DNA from: CAVEFW01 sp963643505
GTDB taxonomy: Bacteria; Actinomycetota; Coriobacteriia; Coriobacteriales; Eggerthellaceae
Length of the DNA: 42,258 nucleotides
Direction of reading: 5' to 3'
Assembly (NCBI GenBank): GCA_963643505.1
Contig: CAVIKF010000014.1
Coordinates: forward strand, 1-42,258
Shown here in pieces: positions 16,105-25,116 of this stretch; position 1 is the stretch's first letter, and every line of letters begins with the position of its first letter. The notes under the pieces were generated by a model. The model saw only the letters and a program-made list of their open reading frames with translations, was not told where the DNA came from and made no database searches. Both the position numbers and the translations under genes were made by a program.

Positions 16105-18251
16105 ACGCTCTCTCCTCCCACCTTTGGCAACACCTCACGAACCGCCTTCGCGACCTGGGAGATCAAGTCGGTCGAAGCCTCTTGGGCCGTGGGTGGCAAC
16201 GCAATGGTGAGCGGGATCGACGGCCCCCCGTCTCCCAATGGCTCTATCGTTGCGATCTCAAACTCACCCGACACCTTTTCGACAAGGCTCGACTCTATGT
16301 CGCTTACGACCGAGGAGAAAAGCTCGTTTCCTTCCCCAAGCGTCAACACCCCCCGTTTCACCGCGAGATACCGTACCGCGAACCCCTCAGACCCTTCTTC
16401 GGCAACAAGCCCCGTGTTGACGATGACGGGTTTCAACGAGTCACACTCAGCAGGCTGAAGGCCTAAACCCTCAACCATCTCCCTCAATGTTTTCGCTGCC
16501 CATGTCCCAAGACCGCTTTCGCTGGCAAAAGGTATCGCGTTGACAGCACGTTCAATACCTCCCGTGACCGCATCCTGCCCCTCTCCGTAGGCGTATAGAA
16601 AAGCGTTCCAACATTCGAGGACGATCGCCAAAATCCCCGGTTTTGAACTTGTCTGGTCCTCGATACCCTCCAAAACCTGCGTTATGACGCTGTTTTGATC
16701 ATCTGACGCATCCGCCAAAAGCGTCGCGCCCGACACCGCGGCGCGCGTTCCCAACATCGTGTCTGTTTGGACGAAAGACGTCTCAAATCCCTCCGATCCG
16801 CTCGTCTGGGAAAGGTCGACGACCAGGGTAATCACGCCGAAAGACCCAGCGGGGGATACATCAATCCGATACCCCTTGACCGCCTCAAAAGCCTCGCATA
16901 TTTCATCAAGCAGCGACGACGCCTCCCGCTTCACCTCGCTTTGGATGGGGTCCAGTTCCTCTCGCGCCAACTCGTAATCCCGGGCCGCCTCTGCAACGAT
17001 GCGGTAGTGGTATTCGAACCCGTTCTCGATCGAAGAGGAGGCTGCACATACCGACCCGAGAAGAGACGCCGAGAATCCGCACTCGCTGCAAGTCGGATAT
17101 TCGCCCTCCTCCATCTCTCTTACTGAACCAAATCCGACAACCCCCGCGGCATTCGGACATGATGCGTACGAATGGAGCACCAAATCACCCTCATCGTTTT
17201 GGGTCATCGGATATATCGCTTCGGTATAAAGGGGTCTTTCACGCATCTCTGCCGTATTTCTTGGCAATAGCGGGAAATAGGCGCTAAAGCTGTCGCCCGT
17301 GTCGTTCACATATCCATGTTCAAGTTCCTCACAGGCATAGCGGTAGACGTTCTTGCGCAAGGCAGAACGCCCCTGCTCCTCAACGGAGGGGCCGTCGGGG
17401 GTCTCCTCTTGGTAGCGTTGCCGGTAATACGCTGTTGCTCGCTTGAGCGCAACGGTAAAAGACCAGGCGTCGACGGTGGTGTACATTGGGTTTTCGGCTC
17501 CGTCGAGTAACGCCAACGAGGCGGCTCTCTCATACATGCAATACCCTGGGTTGTTTCCGCAATCAGCTTGGTACGCCCGCTGTTTCGCCTCATTGGCTTT
17601 TGTCGCCGCCTCTTCTGCCTTCTCGCCACCCTCCCGCAGGTCATCCGCCTTCTCATCCACCGACTGTTGCGCCTGCTCGATCTCGCCATTCTCGTCGATC
17701 TCGACTTTCTCGCCCGCCCAAGGAACGAGGATCGCCAAAGCCAAGTAGTCGGAGGAGCCTGCCGTGTCATTGTTCTTTTTTGCCACATTCCAAGCACTTG
17801 CAGCAGAAAGAAACGGGAGCGTCTCTTGATAGGCGTTGAGGGCCTTTGCCGCGCCCCTCGAGAACGTGTTGCGAGCGGATGCGATGTTCTTGCCCGCATC
17901 GATCAGCGCAGGAGCGATTGAGGAGGTAACCGGCGTGCACAATGCCGCGACACCAAGGCCCGTCGAGGCAAGGCTGGTGAGGGAGAGAGAAAGCACCAAG
18001 GCGTCGCACACGCGAACAGCGACCATGAACTGCCCCACCTGGTTCTCTGCGGCAAGCGCTGCCGCATCGGCAACGTCTTGGATTGCCGCAGAAACCGTCG
18101 AGAGGCGATATACCTGCGCGCAAGTAAACACCAAGGAAAGAGAGACGAGCAAGGCGACGACCATTCCAAGGGTCGTATAACCGCTCTCCCCCTCCTCTGT
18201 CGTGAAAAACAGACGGTTCGCAAGAGGCCCTCTCCTGCCGCTAGCTGTCAT
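16095..18251 (-). CDS. Large TadG-like membrane-anchored pilus-assembly protein
   Basis: A 718-residue protein with one N-terminal membrane anchor (GYTTLGMVVALLVSLSLVF) in the position of prepilin helices, then AAIQDVADAAALAAENQ, typical of TadE/TadG-like proteins of actinobacterial Tad loci. Further hydrophobic stretches follow near residues 85-115. An acidic, lysine-rich coiled-coil-like stretch (EKADDLREGGEKAEEAATKA) lies near 200. A cysteine-rich part includes CSECGF. No enzymatic motif is seen. The start is ATG 18251, with AGGTGA just upstream; it overlaps the preceding gene by 11 nt. It is much longer than canonical TadG, so it may be lineage-specific. Confidence 0.7.
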   Translation of the reverse strand: MTASGRRGPLANRLFFTTEEGESGYTTLGMVVALLVSLSLVFTCAQVYRLSTVSAAIQDVADAAALAAENQVGQFMVAVRVCDALVLSLSLTSLASTGLGVAALCTPVTSSIAPALIDAGKNIASARNTFSRGAAKALNAYQETLPFLSAASAWNVAKKNNDTAGSSDYLALAILVPWAGEKVEIDENGEIEQAQQSVDEKADDLREGGEKAEEAATKANEAKQRAYQADCGNNPGYCMYERAASLALLDGAENPMYTTVDAWSFTVALKRATAYYRQRYQEETPDGPSVEEQGRSALRKNVYRYACEELEHGYVNDTGDSFSAYFPLLPRNTAEMRERPLYTEAIYPMTQNDEGDLVLHSYASCPNAAGVVGFGSVREMEEGEYPTCSECGFSASLLGSVCAASSSIENGFEYHYRIVAEAARDYELAREELDPIQSEVKREASSLLDEICEAFEAVKGYRIDVSPAGSFGVITLVVDLSQTSGSEGFETSFVQTDTMLGTRAAVSGATLLADASDDQNSVITQVLEGIEDQTSSKPGILAIVLECWNAFLYAYGEGQDAVTGGIERAVNAIPFASESGLGTWAAKTLREMVEGLGLQPAECDSLKPVIVNTGLVAEEGSEGFAVRYLAVKRGVLTLGEGNELFSSVVSDIESSLVEKVSGEFEIATIEPLGDGGPSIPLTIALPPTAQEASTDLISQVAKAVREVLPKVGGESVWR

Positions 18252-18795
18252 TCCAATCACCTACCCACGACGAGGGATCAGACCCTGAGCGCGAAGAAGA
18301 CACCCATCCGGGTTGCGTCGCCATCTCTACCTCCGTTCGAATCTTCCAACAACCGTCACCATCAGTCGACCCCACCGCATTACACACGAAGTCAATAAGA
18401 GGCAGAGGTTTGAGCTTGTTCTCTATGGACACAGCGACGCTCTCGCTTTCTTGGCCCCCTCGGGTCTCAATCTCCCAAGAGCAAGAGGATCCGGCATGCA
18501 CATGAAAGCAATCCTGTTGGGGAACGGCGGCAAGGCGTCGCCTCACAAACCCCTCGACAACACCATCTTCCCCCGCCGGCAACGTGCTCAGCAAACGACA
18601 CGCCTCGGATGCCGTCGCCTGCATAACCATGCGATCGTAGAGATAGATTCCCGGCTGAACGAGCAACAAGACGCATCCCAACAAGATGGGGACGAGCAAC
18701 GCCGCCTCAACGGTGGATTGCCCGCCATTCCGCTCGTCGAGAACATATGCCCACGCCTTGGAGCCCTCGACTTTCCACCCCCTTCGCCGTGACAC
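18241..18795 (-). CDS. TadE-like pseudopilin, second copy
   Basis: A 184-residue protein. NGGQSTVEAALLVPILLGCV near residues 23-42 is a prepilin-type processing site and membrane helix. The extracellular part has cysteines in CFHVHAGSSCSW, and another pair in CNAVGSTDGDGC. I chose the GTG at 18793-18795, which has GGGGAGG 5 nt upstream. The long upstream in-frame extension overlaps the next gene in another frame and is not credible. It lies in the middle of the pilus operon with overlapping ends. Confidence 0.75.
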   Translation of the reverse strand: MSRRRGWKVEGSKAWAYVLDERNGGQSTVEAALLVPILLGCVLLLVQPGIYLYDRMVMQATASEACRLLSTLPAGEDGVVEGFVRRRLAAVPQQDCFHVHAGSSCSWEIETRGGQESESVAVSIENKLKPLPLIDFVCNAVGSTDGDGCWKIRTEVEMATQPGWVSSSRSGSDPSSWVGDWNDS

Positions 18796-18811
18796 AGCTT
18801 CCTCCCCGCTC

Positions 18812-19033
18812 TCAATAGGAGAAGACGTCGGCAACCGCGCCGGTCGAGCCCGCAACATGATGGGAGGCAGCAGCGGCCGCATGCTCCACCAGGACCCCTT
18901 GCCCCGCAACGCGACCGATGGCGGCAAGGCCAACGATGACGCACAGCAAGGCCGCGGTGACCACCGCGAACTCCACCGTTGATTGACCTGCGCAATCACA
19001 ACTCCGCAAGCGTTTTCTCCACGAACCTCTCAT
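18812..19033 (-). CDS. Small TadE/Flp-like prepilin
   Basis: A 73-residue protein with a short basic leader (MRGSWRKRLRSCD), then AGQSTVEFAVVTAALLCVIV, which has glycine at -1 and glutamate at +5 as in class III prepilins. Only about 35 residues follow. It sits 8 nt after flp and is probably a minor pilin. Its ribosome site is weak, so coupling to flp translation is likely. Confidence 0.7.
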   Translation of the reverse strand: MRGSWRKRLRSCDCAGQSTVEFAVVTAALLCVIVGLAAIGRVAGQGVLVEHAAAAASHHVAGSTGAVADVFSY

Positions 19034-19041
19034 AGCACCCG

Positions 19042-19263
19042 CTACAATCCGTTAATACCCTCAGAGATGGCATCCCATAGCTCTTGGAGCTTGGGACGAA
19101 ACACCATGATTGCCAAGATCGCGATAACAACAAGGACGCCTACCAGAATCGCGTACTCGGTCGTCCCCTGACCGCTCACATCCGCCAAACGCACCCGCAA
19201 GGCAGTCCGACCTTTCACGAATGCGTTCAACGATGCCTGCTCCATCCTTTTGACCAACCCCAT
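19042..19263 (-). CDS. flp: Flp/Fap major pilin
   Basis: A 73-residue class III (type IVb) prepilin. A 31-residue leader ends in SG, and the site G-QGTTEY has glutamate at +5 and tyrosine at +6, followed by the helix AILVGVLVVIAILAIMVF. The mature pilin would be about 42 residues, within the usual range for Flp. AGAGGAAGGAGATCAAG before the ATG is the strongest ribosome site of the cluster, consistent with high expression. No prepilin peptidase (TadV/CpaA) is in the window and it must be encoded elsewhere. Confidence 0.88.
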   Translation of the reverse strand: MGLVKRMEQASLNAFVKGRTALRVRLADVSGQGTTEYAILVGVLVVIAILAIMVFRPKLQELWDAISEGINGL

Positions 19264-19278
19264 CTTGATCTCCTTCCT

Positions 19279-20226
19279 CTAGAAACCTTCTATCAACTCA
19301 AGCAGCACCGGCCCGAGCACTAACAACAACATGGCTGGCAAGATAAGCGTCGCCGTGGGAATCATCATGCGTATGGGAGCCTTTGCGACCTTCTCCTGGC
19401 GCAAGGCCCGGTGTTGCGCCTGGGTGTCTTCCGCCGCCTTCTCAAGCTCAGGCGCCAACGACGTTCCGAAATGCATCGAACGTCCGATGGTATCGACAAC
19501 ACGCCGAAGCGTATCGGAATCATAGGAGCCTGCAAGTTCCACAAGGGCCTCTTCTCGGCTGACAAGACCCATCGCCCATTTCCTTTGAGCCACATCGCAT
19601 GAACGGGCAAACCCTGTCTCAAAGTGGGTCGTATACAGTTGGAAGCTTCGATCAAACGTCAATCCGCTTCTCAATCCCAAGGACACGACCTCGAGAAACT
19701 CCGGAAGCTCATGGCAACAAGACGTCGAACGGTCCTCAGAAACCCTTCGAAGAGCGAGGGCAGGGGCGCACAAACCCAATATCAACCCTCCCAAACCGAG
19801 CAGGAGCGCGAGCTCATTGGTGAGACAAGCACCGAGCACCGCCCCAACCGCTCCTCCCAATAACCCCAGACGCACGCGGGATTCCCCTATGGTTTCCAGG
19901 GAGATATTCTCCGCAACCCCAGAGAAGCGCAGAAGACTCGCCATACGTTTGTCCGACAACAAACCCCCTCGCAACCAGACGGGAACGAGCATTCTTGTTG
20001 AGCGGCTCGCGAGTCTGCGATGGAGGTTTCCCACGTATGACAAAATCGCACGCTCAAAACCGACTATGCCCAAATCATCGAGCCAGTCGTCTCGGCCATC
20101 GCCCACGCACGTTGCGGCGCGTCGTTGACGGGCCCTTCGATGCTCAAAACCAAAACGCGACAAAAAGAATCCGAGCATCCCTGCCGAACCAGCCGCGACT
20201 ACGACCAAACCTGTGCCAACCATCAC
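19279..20226 (-). CDS. tadC: Tad pilus inner-membrane platform protein TadC (T2SS GspF family)
   Basis: A 315-residue type II secretion F-domain protein with membrane helices at the N-terminus, the middle and the C-terminus (LILPAMLLLVLGPVLLEL). The cytoplasmic domain contains ELPEFLEVVSLGLRSGLTFD and later SMHFGTSLAPELEKAAEDTQ, which is the F-domain signature. With TadB it forms the platform on which the ATPase TadA acts. The GTG at 20226 overlaps the tadB stop codon, with AAAGG 7 nt upstream; the next codon is an ATG, so either could initiate. Confidence 0.88.
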   Translation of the reverse strand: MMVGTGLVVVAAGSAGMLGFFLSRFGFEHRRARQRRAATCVGDGRDDWLDDLGIVGFERAILSYVGNLHRRLASRSTRMLVPVWLRGGLLSDKRMASLLRFSGVAENISLETIGESRVRLGLLGGAVGAVLGACLTNELALLLGLGGLILGLCAPALALRRVSEDRSTSCCHELPEFLEVVSLGLRSGLTFDRSFQLYTTHFETGFARSCDVAQRKWAMGLVSREEALVELAGSYDSDTLRRVVDTIGRSMHFGTSLAPELEKAAEDTQAQHRALRQEKVAKAPIRMMIPTATLILPAMLLLVLGPVLLELIEGF

Positions 20227-21227
20227 TGCGCAACCTTTAACATCTTGCGAACCAACATGATTCCCGCGGCCTCCATGATCACGGCTACGGCAAGCAACGC
20301 CACCCCTGCCAGACTCTCAAAGAAAGCATCGAGGAACCCTTCGCTCATCAACGACAGCAACGCCATCAAGACGAAAGGCATCAAGCTCACCACTTGGGCG
20401 GACAAACGCGCCTGGGCCGTTTGGACATGAAGGGAGCGACGCAGGTCTATCTCGTCGGCAACCATGCGCTGAGCATTGCCTAACACCGACGAGAAACTGC
20501 CTCCGGATTGGTGTTGTACGTCCAACGCAACCGCCACAAAGGACAACTCCTCGACCCCTTCTATTCCCCTGATGTTCGCCAAAGCCTCACGCGGCGTCTC
20601 GCCAAGCTCGAGCGCGTCCGCACATCGACCGAAGGCCACCGACATACGCCCCTGCGTCTGATCGGAAACCTGCCTCATGCTTTGCACCAACGAGTAGCCG
20701 GACTGGAAGCAATCCCCCATGATGCTCAGCGCATGGGGCACCTCATTTCGAAGGGATTCCCGCTCCTGTTCCTTCCATGTTTGGAGACGCACCACAAGAG
20801 TCGCCACAAGGAGCGCATCCAACACCAACCCACCGAGCACTGTCCGCGTCAACAAAGACCCAAAAACCGCGCAGACGACAAAGAGTGCCAGGACAAGAGA
20901 GACCAGGGACTCTTGAGGACAAGCAACCCCCACGCTCTCGCACCGACGATGCAAGTCGCCCGCAAATGTCGCCACAGGCCTTATGCGCAACAACGCCAAA
21001 GACGCCCCACGAAGAACCGGAACGCCATTCCTCAAGGTAATCGCTACGACGTTTTTCAAAGCTCCTCCGAGATTTGGAGCTCCTCCGAGATTTGGAGACC
21101 CCCCGCGATCTTGCGTGGACAAACCACGCGCAACGTCCCTTCTCAGAGCCGCAAACAAAGACCAGGACGCCAAAGCGGCGGCCAAAAACGCAGCAATGAT
21201 GCCAACAACGCCTAGAACGGATCGCAT
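20223..21227 (-). CDS. tadB: Tad pilus inner-membrane platform protein TadB (T2SS GspF family)
   Basis: A 334-residue F-domain protein. An N-terminal helix (VLGVVGIIAAFLAAAL) is followed by a glycine-rich linker in which an in-frame 18-bp tandem duplication encodes PNLGGAPNLGGA. Then comes a central pair of helices and the F domain, with EVPHALSIMGDCFQSGYSLV and QSGGSFSSVLGNAQRMVADE. Two C-terminal helices follow. The start ATG 21227 lies 16 nt inside tadA, with GAGG 8 nt upstream. It partners with TadC. Confidence 0.88.
   Translation of the reverse strand: MRSVLGVVGIIAAFLAAALASWSLFAALRRDVARGLSTQDRGGSPNLGGAPNLGGALKNVVAITLRNGVPVLRGASLALLRIRPVATFAGDLHRRCESVGVACPQESLVSLVLALFVVCAVFGSLLTRTVLGGLVLDALLVATLVVRLQTWKEQERESLRNEVPHALSIMGDCFQSGYSLVQSMRQVSDQTQGRMSVAFGRCADALELGETPREALANIRGIEGVEELSFVAVALDVQHQSGGSFSSVLGNAQRMVADEIDLRRSLHVQTAQARLSAQVVSLMPFVLMALLSLMSEGFLDAFFESLAGVALLAVAVIMEAAGIMLVRKMLKVAQ
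21061..21096. repeat. 18-bp tandem duplication inside tadB
   Basis: GCTCCTCCGAGATTTGGA is perfectly duplicated at 21061-21078 and 21079-21096. Because the unit is a multiple of three, the frame is kept and the protein gains a second NLGGAP-type segment in the linker after the first membrane helix. Confidence 0.95.
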
Positions 21228-22522
21228 CTCCACAGCCTCACCTCCTCTTCCGTCGCCGCACCATAAGCAACCAGCTGGTTTAGCCACGAAGGCTCATCGA
21301 CCCAAATACCAACCATTGACAAGTGGTCAGCCTTATACAACGTGCGACAAACGCAGCGGCGCTCATCCGCGTCGTAGTCCACCTCGCTCACCTCGGATAC
21401 AAAACGACACCCTTTGGGAGAGCGTGCTGTTTGGACGATAAGGTCAAGCGCAGTCGCGATGTTCGCCTCAACAACGTCCACAGGCAAGTCAGCGCTGTAG
21501 CGAACCATCGTTGTCAGCCGGGAGACGACTTCCTCTGGGGCATTGGCGTGAAGGGTGGTCAGAGAGCCATCATGTCCGGTGTTCATCGCCTGAAGCATAT
21601 CGAGGGCCTCAGCTCCGCGGCACTCACCGACCACGATGCGATCGGGTCTCATGCGAAGGGAGTTGATGACCAAATCACGAATGGAGACAAGCCCCTTTCC
21701 TTCAGCGTTTTCCGGACGCGCCTCGAGAGAGACGACGTGGGGATGGTGCAAAAATCGCAACTCCGCCGAATCCTCAATCGTCACAATCCTCTCGTTCGGG
21801 TCGATCTCGCATGACAAGGCGTTGAGCAACGTCGTCTTACCCGAGCCGGTTCCTCCCGAGACCGCGATGTTTTTCCTCATCCGAACAGCCCAGGTCAAAA
21901 ACTCCTCCAACCCTACGCCGAGAGACCCCATGTCCCGCAGGTCATCAAGGGTATAGACGCGTTCGGAGAACTTTCTGATGGTCACAACCGGCCCCACAAG
22001 CGAGAGGGGCGGCATCACCACGTTCACGCGATGCCCTTGGGGTAATCGAGCACTTACCATAGGCGACGACTCATCGACACGCCGCCCCAGCGGACCCAAG
22101 ATCCTGTCGATGAGAGCTCTTAGCTGTTCCTCGCTCACAAAGGATTGGGTACTGGGGTGAAGGCGACCGTCCCGCTCAAAAAACACGCGGTCAGGCCCAT
22201 TTACCATAATTTCCGTAACCGTCTCATCAGCAAGGAGGGGCTCGAGCGGACCAAATCCAAACAAGCTGTCCAACAACTCATCCACCAAACAACTTCTCGT
22301 CTTCTCGTCAACCGTTGCCCACAAGGGGTCGGAGAACACCTTGTCGCATGCCCTTTGCACTTCGCTGCGAGCACGGGCCGGGCTCATCACGTTCAGCTCG
22401 GCAAGTTTTTCGGAGGGAAGAAGCTCTTGAACGCTTTTGCGCAAGGTCACGAAACCAACAACCTCGATTGGCGCTTCCGTGCTCATCCCTTGGGCGTTGG
22501 CAACGCGTTCCTTTAAAGACAT
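21212..22522 (-). CDS. tadA: Tad pilus assembly ATPase TadA/CpaF
   Basis: A 436-residue secretion ATPase of the VirB11/CpaF family. The N-terminal domain includes GFGPLEPLLADETVTEIMVN. Walker A is GGTGSGKT at 223-230. The Asp box and Walker B region are represented by VTIEDSAELRF and RIVVGECRGAEALDMLQAMN, and the His box by GHDGSLTTLHANAPEEVVSR. The enzyme powers pilin assembly from the cytoplasmic face. ATG 22522 has GGGAGG 7 nt upstream; the frame extends to 22561 inside tadZ, which is not needed. It overlaps the tadZ end by 10 nt. Confidence 0.95.
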   Translation of the reverse strand: MSLKERVANAQGMSTEAPIEVVGFVTLRKSVQELLPSEKLAELNVMSPARARSEVQRACDKVFSDPLWATVDEKTRSCLVDELLDSLFGFGPLEPLLADETVTEIMVNGPDRVFFERDGRLHPSTQSFVSEEQLRALIDRILGPLGRRVDESSPMVSARLPQGHRVNVVMPPLSLVGPVVTIRKFSERVYTLDDLRDMGSLGVGLEEFLTWAVRMRKNIAVSGGTGSGKTTLLNALSCEIDPNERIVTIEDSAELRFLHHPHVVSLEARPENAEGKGLVSIRDLVINSLRMRPDRIVVGECRGAEALDMLQAMNTGHDGSLTTLHANAPEEVVSRLTTMVRYSADLPVDVVEANIATALDLIVQTARSPKGCRFVSEVSEVDYDADERRCVCRTLYKADHLSMVGIWVDEPSWLNQLVAYGAATEEEVRLWRCDPF

Positions 22523-24012
22523 GGCTGTTCCTCCCTCGATCGGCCGGTAAGCATCCCCCAAAGCGAAAACCGCGTCGATGGGCGGGTGGTCTCAACCTGT
22601 GGCATTTGGGGAACCAATTCCCCCAACATCACCCCAAGACTTTCGACAAGGGCGTTGCGTGAAGTAGCAAGCTCCAAAGCGTTTCCCGCCGCAAGCAGCT
22701 CCCCGACCTGATCGCCACCCCAATACAATTCGCGCGCTGTGGCACCATGCAAAGCGCAGGAAACATCTATGCTTGTGTACAACCCTTGACGGCTGCACTT
22801 GTTCACCGCAAACACCAGGGGGCTTACCGCAATTCCACACCGCATGCACAAGTCGAGCGCACGTTGACACGCACGAAGCGAGGAGGGGCGCTGATCTATG
22901 ACGAAGAGGGCACGGGAGCATCGCTCGAGAAGGATCATGTGCTCATCAGCCCAAAAACTCCCCGTGTTGGCTATGACGACATCAAACCGCGAGCACAAAA
23001 GATCAAGCACCTCCGACAGACGCGCGACGATGTCCTCCGCAAGTTCAAGATTACGGGGCGCGCAAAGCAAGGCAGGCATATCCCCCGTATTCGCAACCTG
23101 GTTGATACGAGCCGGAGCCGCCAAGAGCTCGTCGAGACTCAAGGCCCCTTCGACCCCAAAAGCCTCCCTCATGTCTCCAAATTGGAGGTCGAGATCGACA
23201 AGCACCGTCTTGAGTCCCGCTCGCTGGGTCAACACCGCGGCCATAGCCGCTATCGCGCTTTTGCCGCTTCCCCCGCTCGCACTGATCACTGGCATAAGGA
23301 ACGCCCGTTTTGCGAGAGCGGGTGCCGATTGTCCTTTTGAGAAGCCACCGACGACCTTTAAGTCGTCAAGTCTCTGTGGTCGATCAGACGCCGCGACATC
23401 TACCGTCGCTGAAGGCTCGGCGGCATTCACGCGAGACACAGACACCACCTGGGGGATGGGCCTCTTTTGCTCCTTGTCCACAACAGGCACCGCCGCATGC
23501 TTGCCCAAAGGTTTTACCAGCACCTCGCTCATGCGCTCCTCGCCGAGATCTTCTCGGCAAGCACCGTCCTTACGTTCCTCCTGCGCGTGGGCCAGACGAC
23601 CCCGACCCAACTGCTCCGGCGCCTCGTGGGAGGCACGTAAAGCCAACTCCTGGTCATCGTGTTTCCATCGTCCGTAGCGTGCGATGAACTCCGCTTGGGT
23701 CAACACGCCGTCAAGGCCAGCAATCCTCGCACGGCTCATCAACGACCCCGAAGGTTCCAAGGAAACGAGAAACACCGCTCGATCGGGACGGTCCGTCTTC
23801 AAAGCCGCCGCTAGATTGATAGGCTCCACCTCGTCGTTAGATGCCACCCAAACCTCGACCACCTCGCTCGCCTTCGCCAACGCGCGACGTACCTCCCATG
23901 CCCCCGAGAACGTTCTTAGCCATGTCTGGGCGACAAGGTTCTCGCCTTCGAGTCCCAACCAGTCCGGGTGGGCCAAGCTCATCTCATCGACACAAAGAAC
24001 CACGCTTTTCAC
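22513..24012 (-). CDS. tadZ: Pilus localisation ATPase TadZ/CpaE (MinD/ParA-like)
   Basis: A 499-residue protein. The first ~115 residues form an atypical receiver-like fold (SVVLCVDEMSLAHPDW to GLDGVLTQAEF). A variable, probably disordered linker of about 120 residues follows, then a MinD/ParA ATPase domain. Its P-loop reads SASGGSGKSA (about 244-253), so the signature lysine of deviant Walker A motifs is replaced by serine. VLVDLDLQFGDMREAFG is the typical CpaE follow-on. In other bacteria TadZ places the Tad machine at a cell pole. The GTG at 24010-24012 has AAGGA 7 nt upstream, and 17 nt separate it from cpaB. Confidence 0.85.
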   Translation of the reverse strand: MKSVVLCVDEMSLAHPDWLGLEGENLVAQTWLRTFSGAWEVRRALAKASEVVEVWVASNDEVEPINLAAALKTDRPDRAVFLVSLEPSGSLMSRARIAGLDGVLTQAEFIARYGRWKHDDQELALRASHEAPEQLGRGRLAHAQEERKDGACREDLGEERMSEVLVKPLGKHAAVPVVDKEQKRPIPQVVSVSRVNAAEPSATVDVAASDRPQRLDDLKVVGGFSKGQSAPALAKRAFLMPVISASGGSGKSAIAAMAAVLTQRAGLKTVLVDLDLQFGDMREAFGVEGALSLDELLAAPARINQVANTGDMPALLCAPRNLELAEDIVARLSEVLDLLCSRFDVVIANTGSFWADEHMILLERCSRALFVIDQRPSSLRACQRALDLCMRCGIAVSPLVFAVNKCSRQGLYTSIDVSCALHGATARELYWGGDQVGELLAAGNALELATSRNALVESLGVMLGELVPQMPQVETTRPSTRFSLWGMLTGRSREEQPCL

Positions 24013-24029
24013 TTGCTCTTCCTTTCGTC

Positions 24030-24683
24030 TCAATTTCCCTGGGATTGGCTCGGTAATGTGAAATACAACTCAGAGCTTTGGGCCGCCGCCACCATCTGCT
24101 CGACCAGGGAAGGATTGACGGCGATAGTTATCCAAGAAACCTCGGACTTTGAAGAGGTGCCTCCCTCGGTCGAAGTCGTGCTGGTCGCAAGAACGAGAAC
24201 ATTGTTAGCAATGCGAGTTGTCGAGGTGTTTCCCGTCGCATAGAGGTCGACTGTCATGCCGGCGCCAATCGCCCCGCCCACGGCTTGGACGCTCTTCGCA
24301 GGCACGCTGAGCGCAGTCTGCCCCGCCGGCACATCGATAAGGGATTCGATGTTGCTGAATCGCTGTTCGAGCACGACTTCCCCCGCCATGATGGAAGAGG
24401 ACGCCTTCTTTCCGACGACGTCGTTGGAGGATTTCACCGCCCCATCGGGCAAAAGATCGCTAACCCATAGCTTCATGGTGACATCAGCCGAGGAGACAGT
24501 CTCACCAGGAGCGATATCGCGAGTGGCCACACACACCTCGAGCTGTTCCCCACCGTAGCGCGATAACGCCTCCATGCGCTCCGATTCAGCCTCCGACCGA
24601 ACACCGTTTGTGTACAGCAACACCGCTAACGCGCATACGATGCCGCACACGATGCTGGCGATCACCGCCCTTCGCTGGCCCAC
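24030..24683 (-). CDS. cpaB: Flp pilus assembly protein CpaB/RcpC (SAF domain)
   Basis: A 217-residue protein with an N-terminal membrane helix (VIASIVCGIVCALAVLLY) followed by an extracytoplasmic SAF domain. Signatures are VCVATRDIAPGETVSSADV and IMAGEVVLEQRFSN, then VPAGQTALSVPAKSVQAVGG. In Gram-negative species CpaB works with the secretin. No secretin gene is present here, as expected for a single-membrane actinobacterium, so it may bind cell-wall glycans. The GTG start has GGGGGA 6 nt upstream. This is the first gene of the operon. Confidence 0.85.
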   Translation of the reverse strand: MGQRRAVIASIVCGIVCALAVLLYTNGVRSEAESERMEALSRYGGEQLEVCVATRDIAPGETVSSADVTMKLWVSDLLPDGAVKSSNDVVGKKASSSIMAGEVVLEQRFSNIESLIDVPAGQTALSVPAKSVQAVGGAIGAGMTVDLYATGNTSTTRIANNVLVLATSTTSTEGGTSSKSEVSWITIAVNPSLVEQMVAAAQSSELYFTLPSQSQGN

Positions 24684-25031
24684 GATCCATCCCCCTTTCT
24701 CTCATGAGAAGCGACGCCAGCGCAAGAAGGCATCAAACAACACCGAGTACACACGCAATCTTTCTTCGCTAGCGCCGCTGGATGCATTCTCCCTGAGACG
24801 TATCCCCACAGATAACCGTCACCTGTTCCCCTTTTTCCGCACACCTTGGAGATTCCGCCCAACAAAAACACGAGCAGAAGCCACTAGAAACTCCTAAAGT
24901 CGTACCCGCACTTGTCTCGTTCTTGTTCTGTTCTTGTCCGCAAAGTTGTTCACTTTCTCTCCAAAAGCCGCCCCAGCTAACAAACCCCCTAGAAAAAGCC
25001 CCCGTCTTGTGGCAAAATACTCTACGCATTC
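24684..25031. other. Spacer between the Tad operon and tRNA-Val
   Basis: About 350 bp between divergent units. It must hold the Tad operon promoter (minus) and the tRNA promoter (plus), but I cannot point to convincing -35/-10 pairs. The minus strand carries a 69-codon open frame with no ribosome site or recognisable homology, which I regard as fortuitous. Confidence 0.5.
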
Positions 25032-25106
25032 GGTCGATTGGCGCAGCGGGAGCGCAGGTGCCTTACAAGCACAAGGTCACAAGTTCAAATCTTGTATCGA
25101 CCACCA
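25032..25106 (+). tRNA. tRNA-Val (anticodon UAC), CCA encoded
   Basis: The 75-nt cloverleaf folds cleanly. The acceptor GGTCGAT pairs with ATCGACC, the D stem GCGC/GCGC closes on AGCGGGA, and the T stem ACAAG/CTTGT closes on TTCAAAT. The anticodon loop CTTACAA gives UAC, which reads valine GUA/GUG codons. One mismatch is seen at the top of the anticodon stem. The discriminator A and CCA are encoded. A terminator follows 11 nt downstream. Confidence 0.95.
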
Positions 25107-25116
25107 GTTTTCACAG

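Noticed and set aside
20508..21215. A 235-codon plus-strand frame over tadB.
   Set aside because: It is a shadow frame; TadB is well supported by family motifs and operon overlaps.
24662..24871. A 69-codon cysteine-containing frame upstream of cpaB.
   Set aside because: It overlaps the cpaB start, has no ribosome site and no recognisable family.
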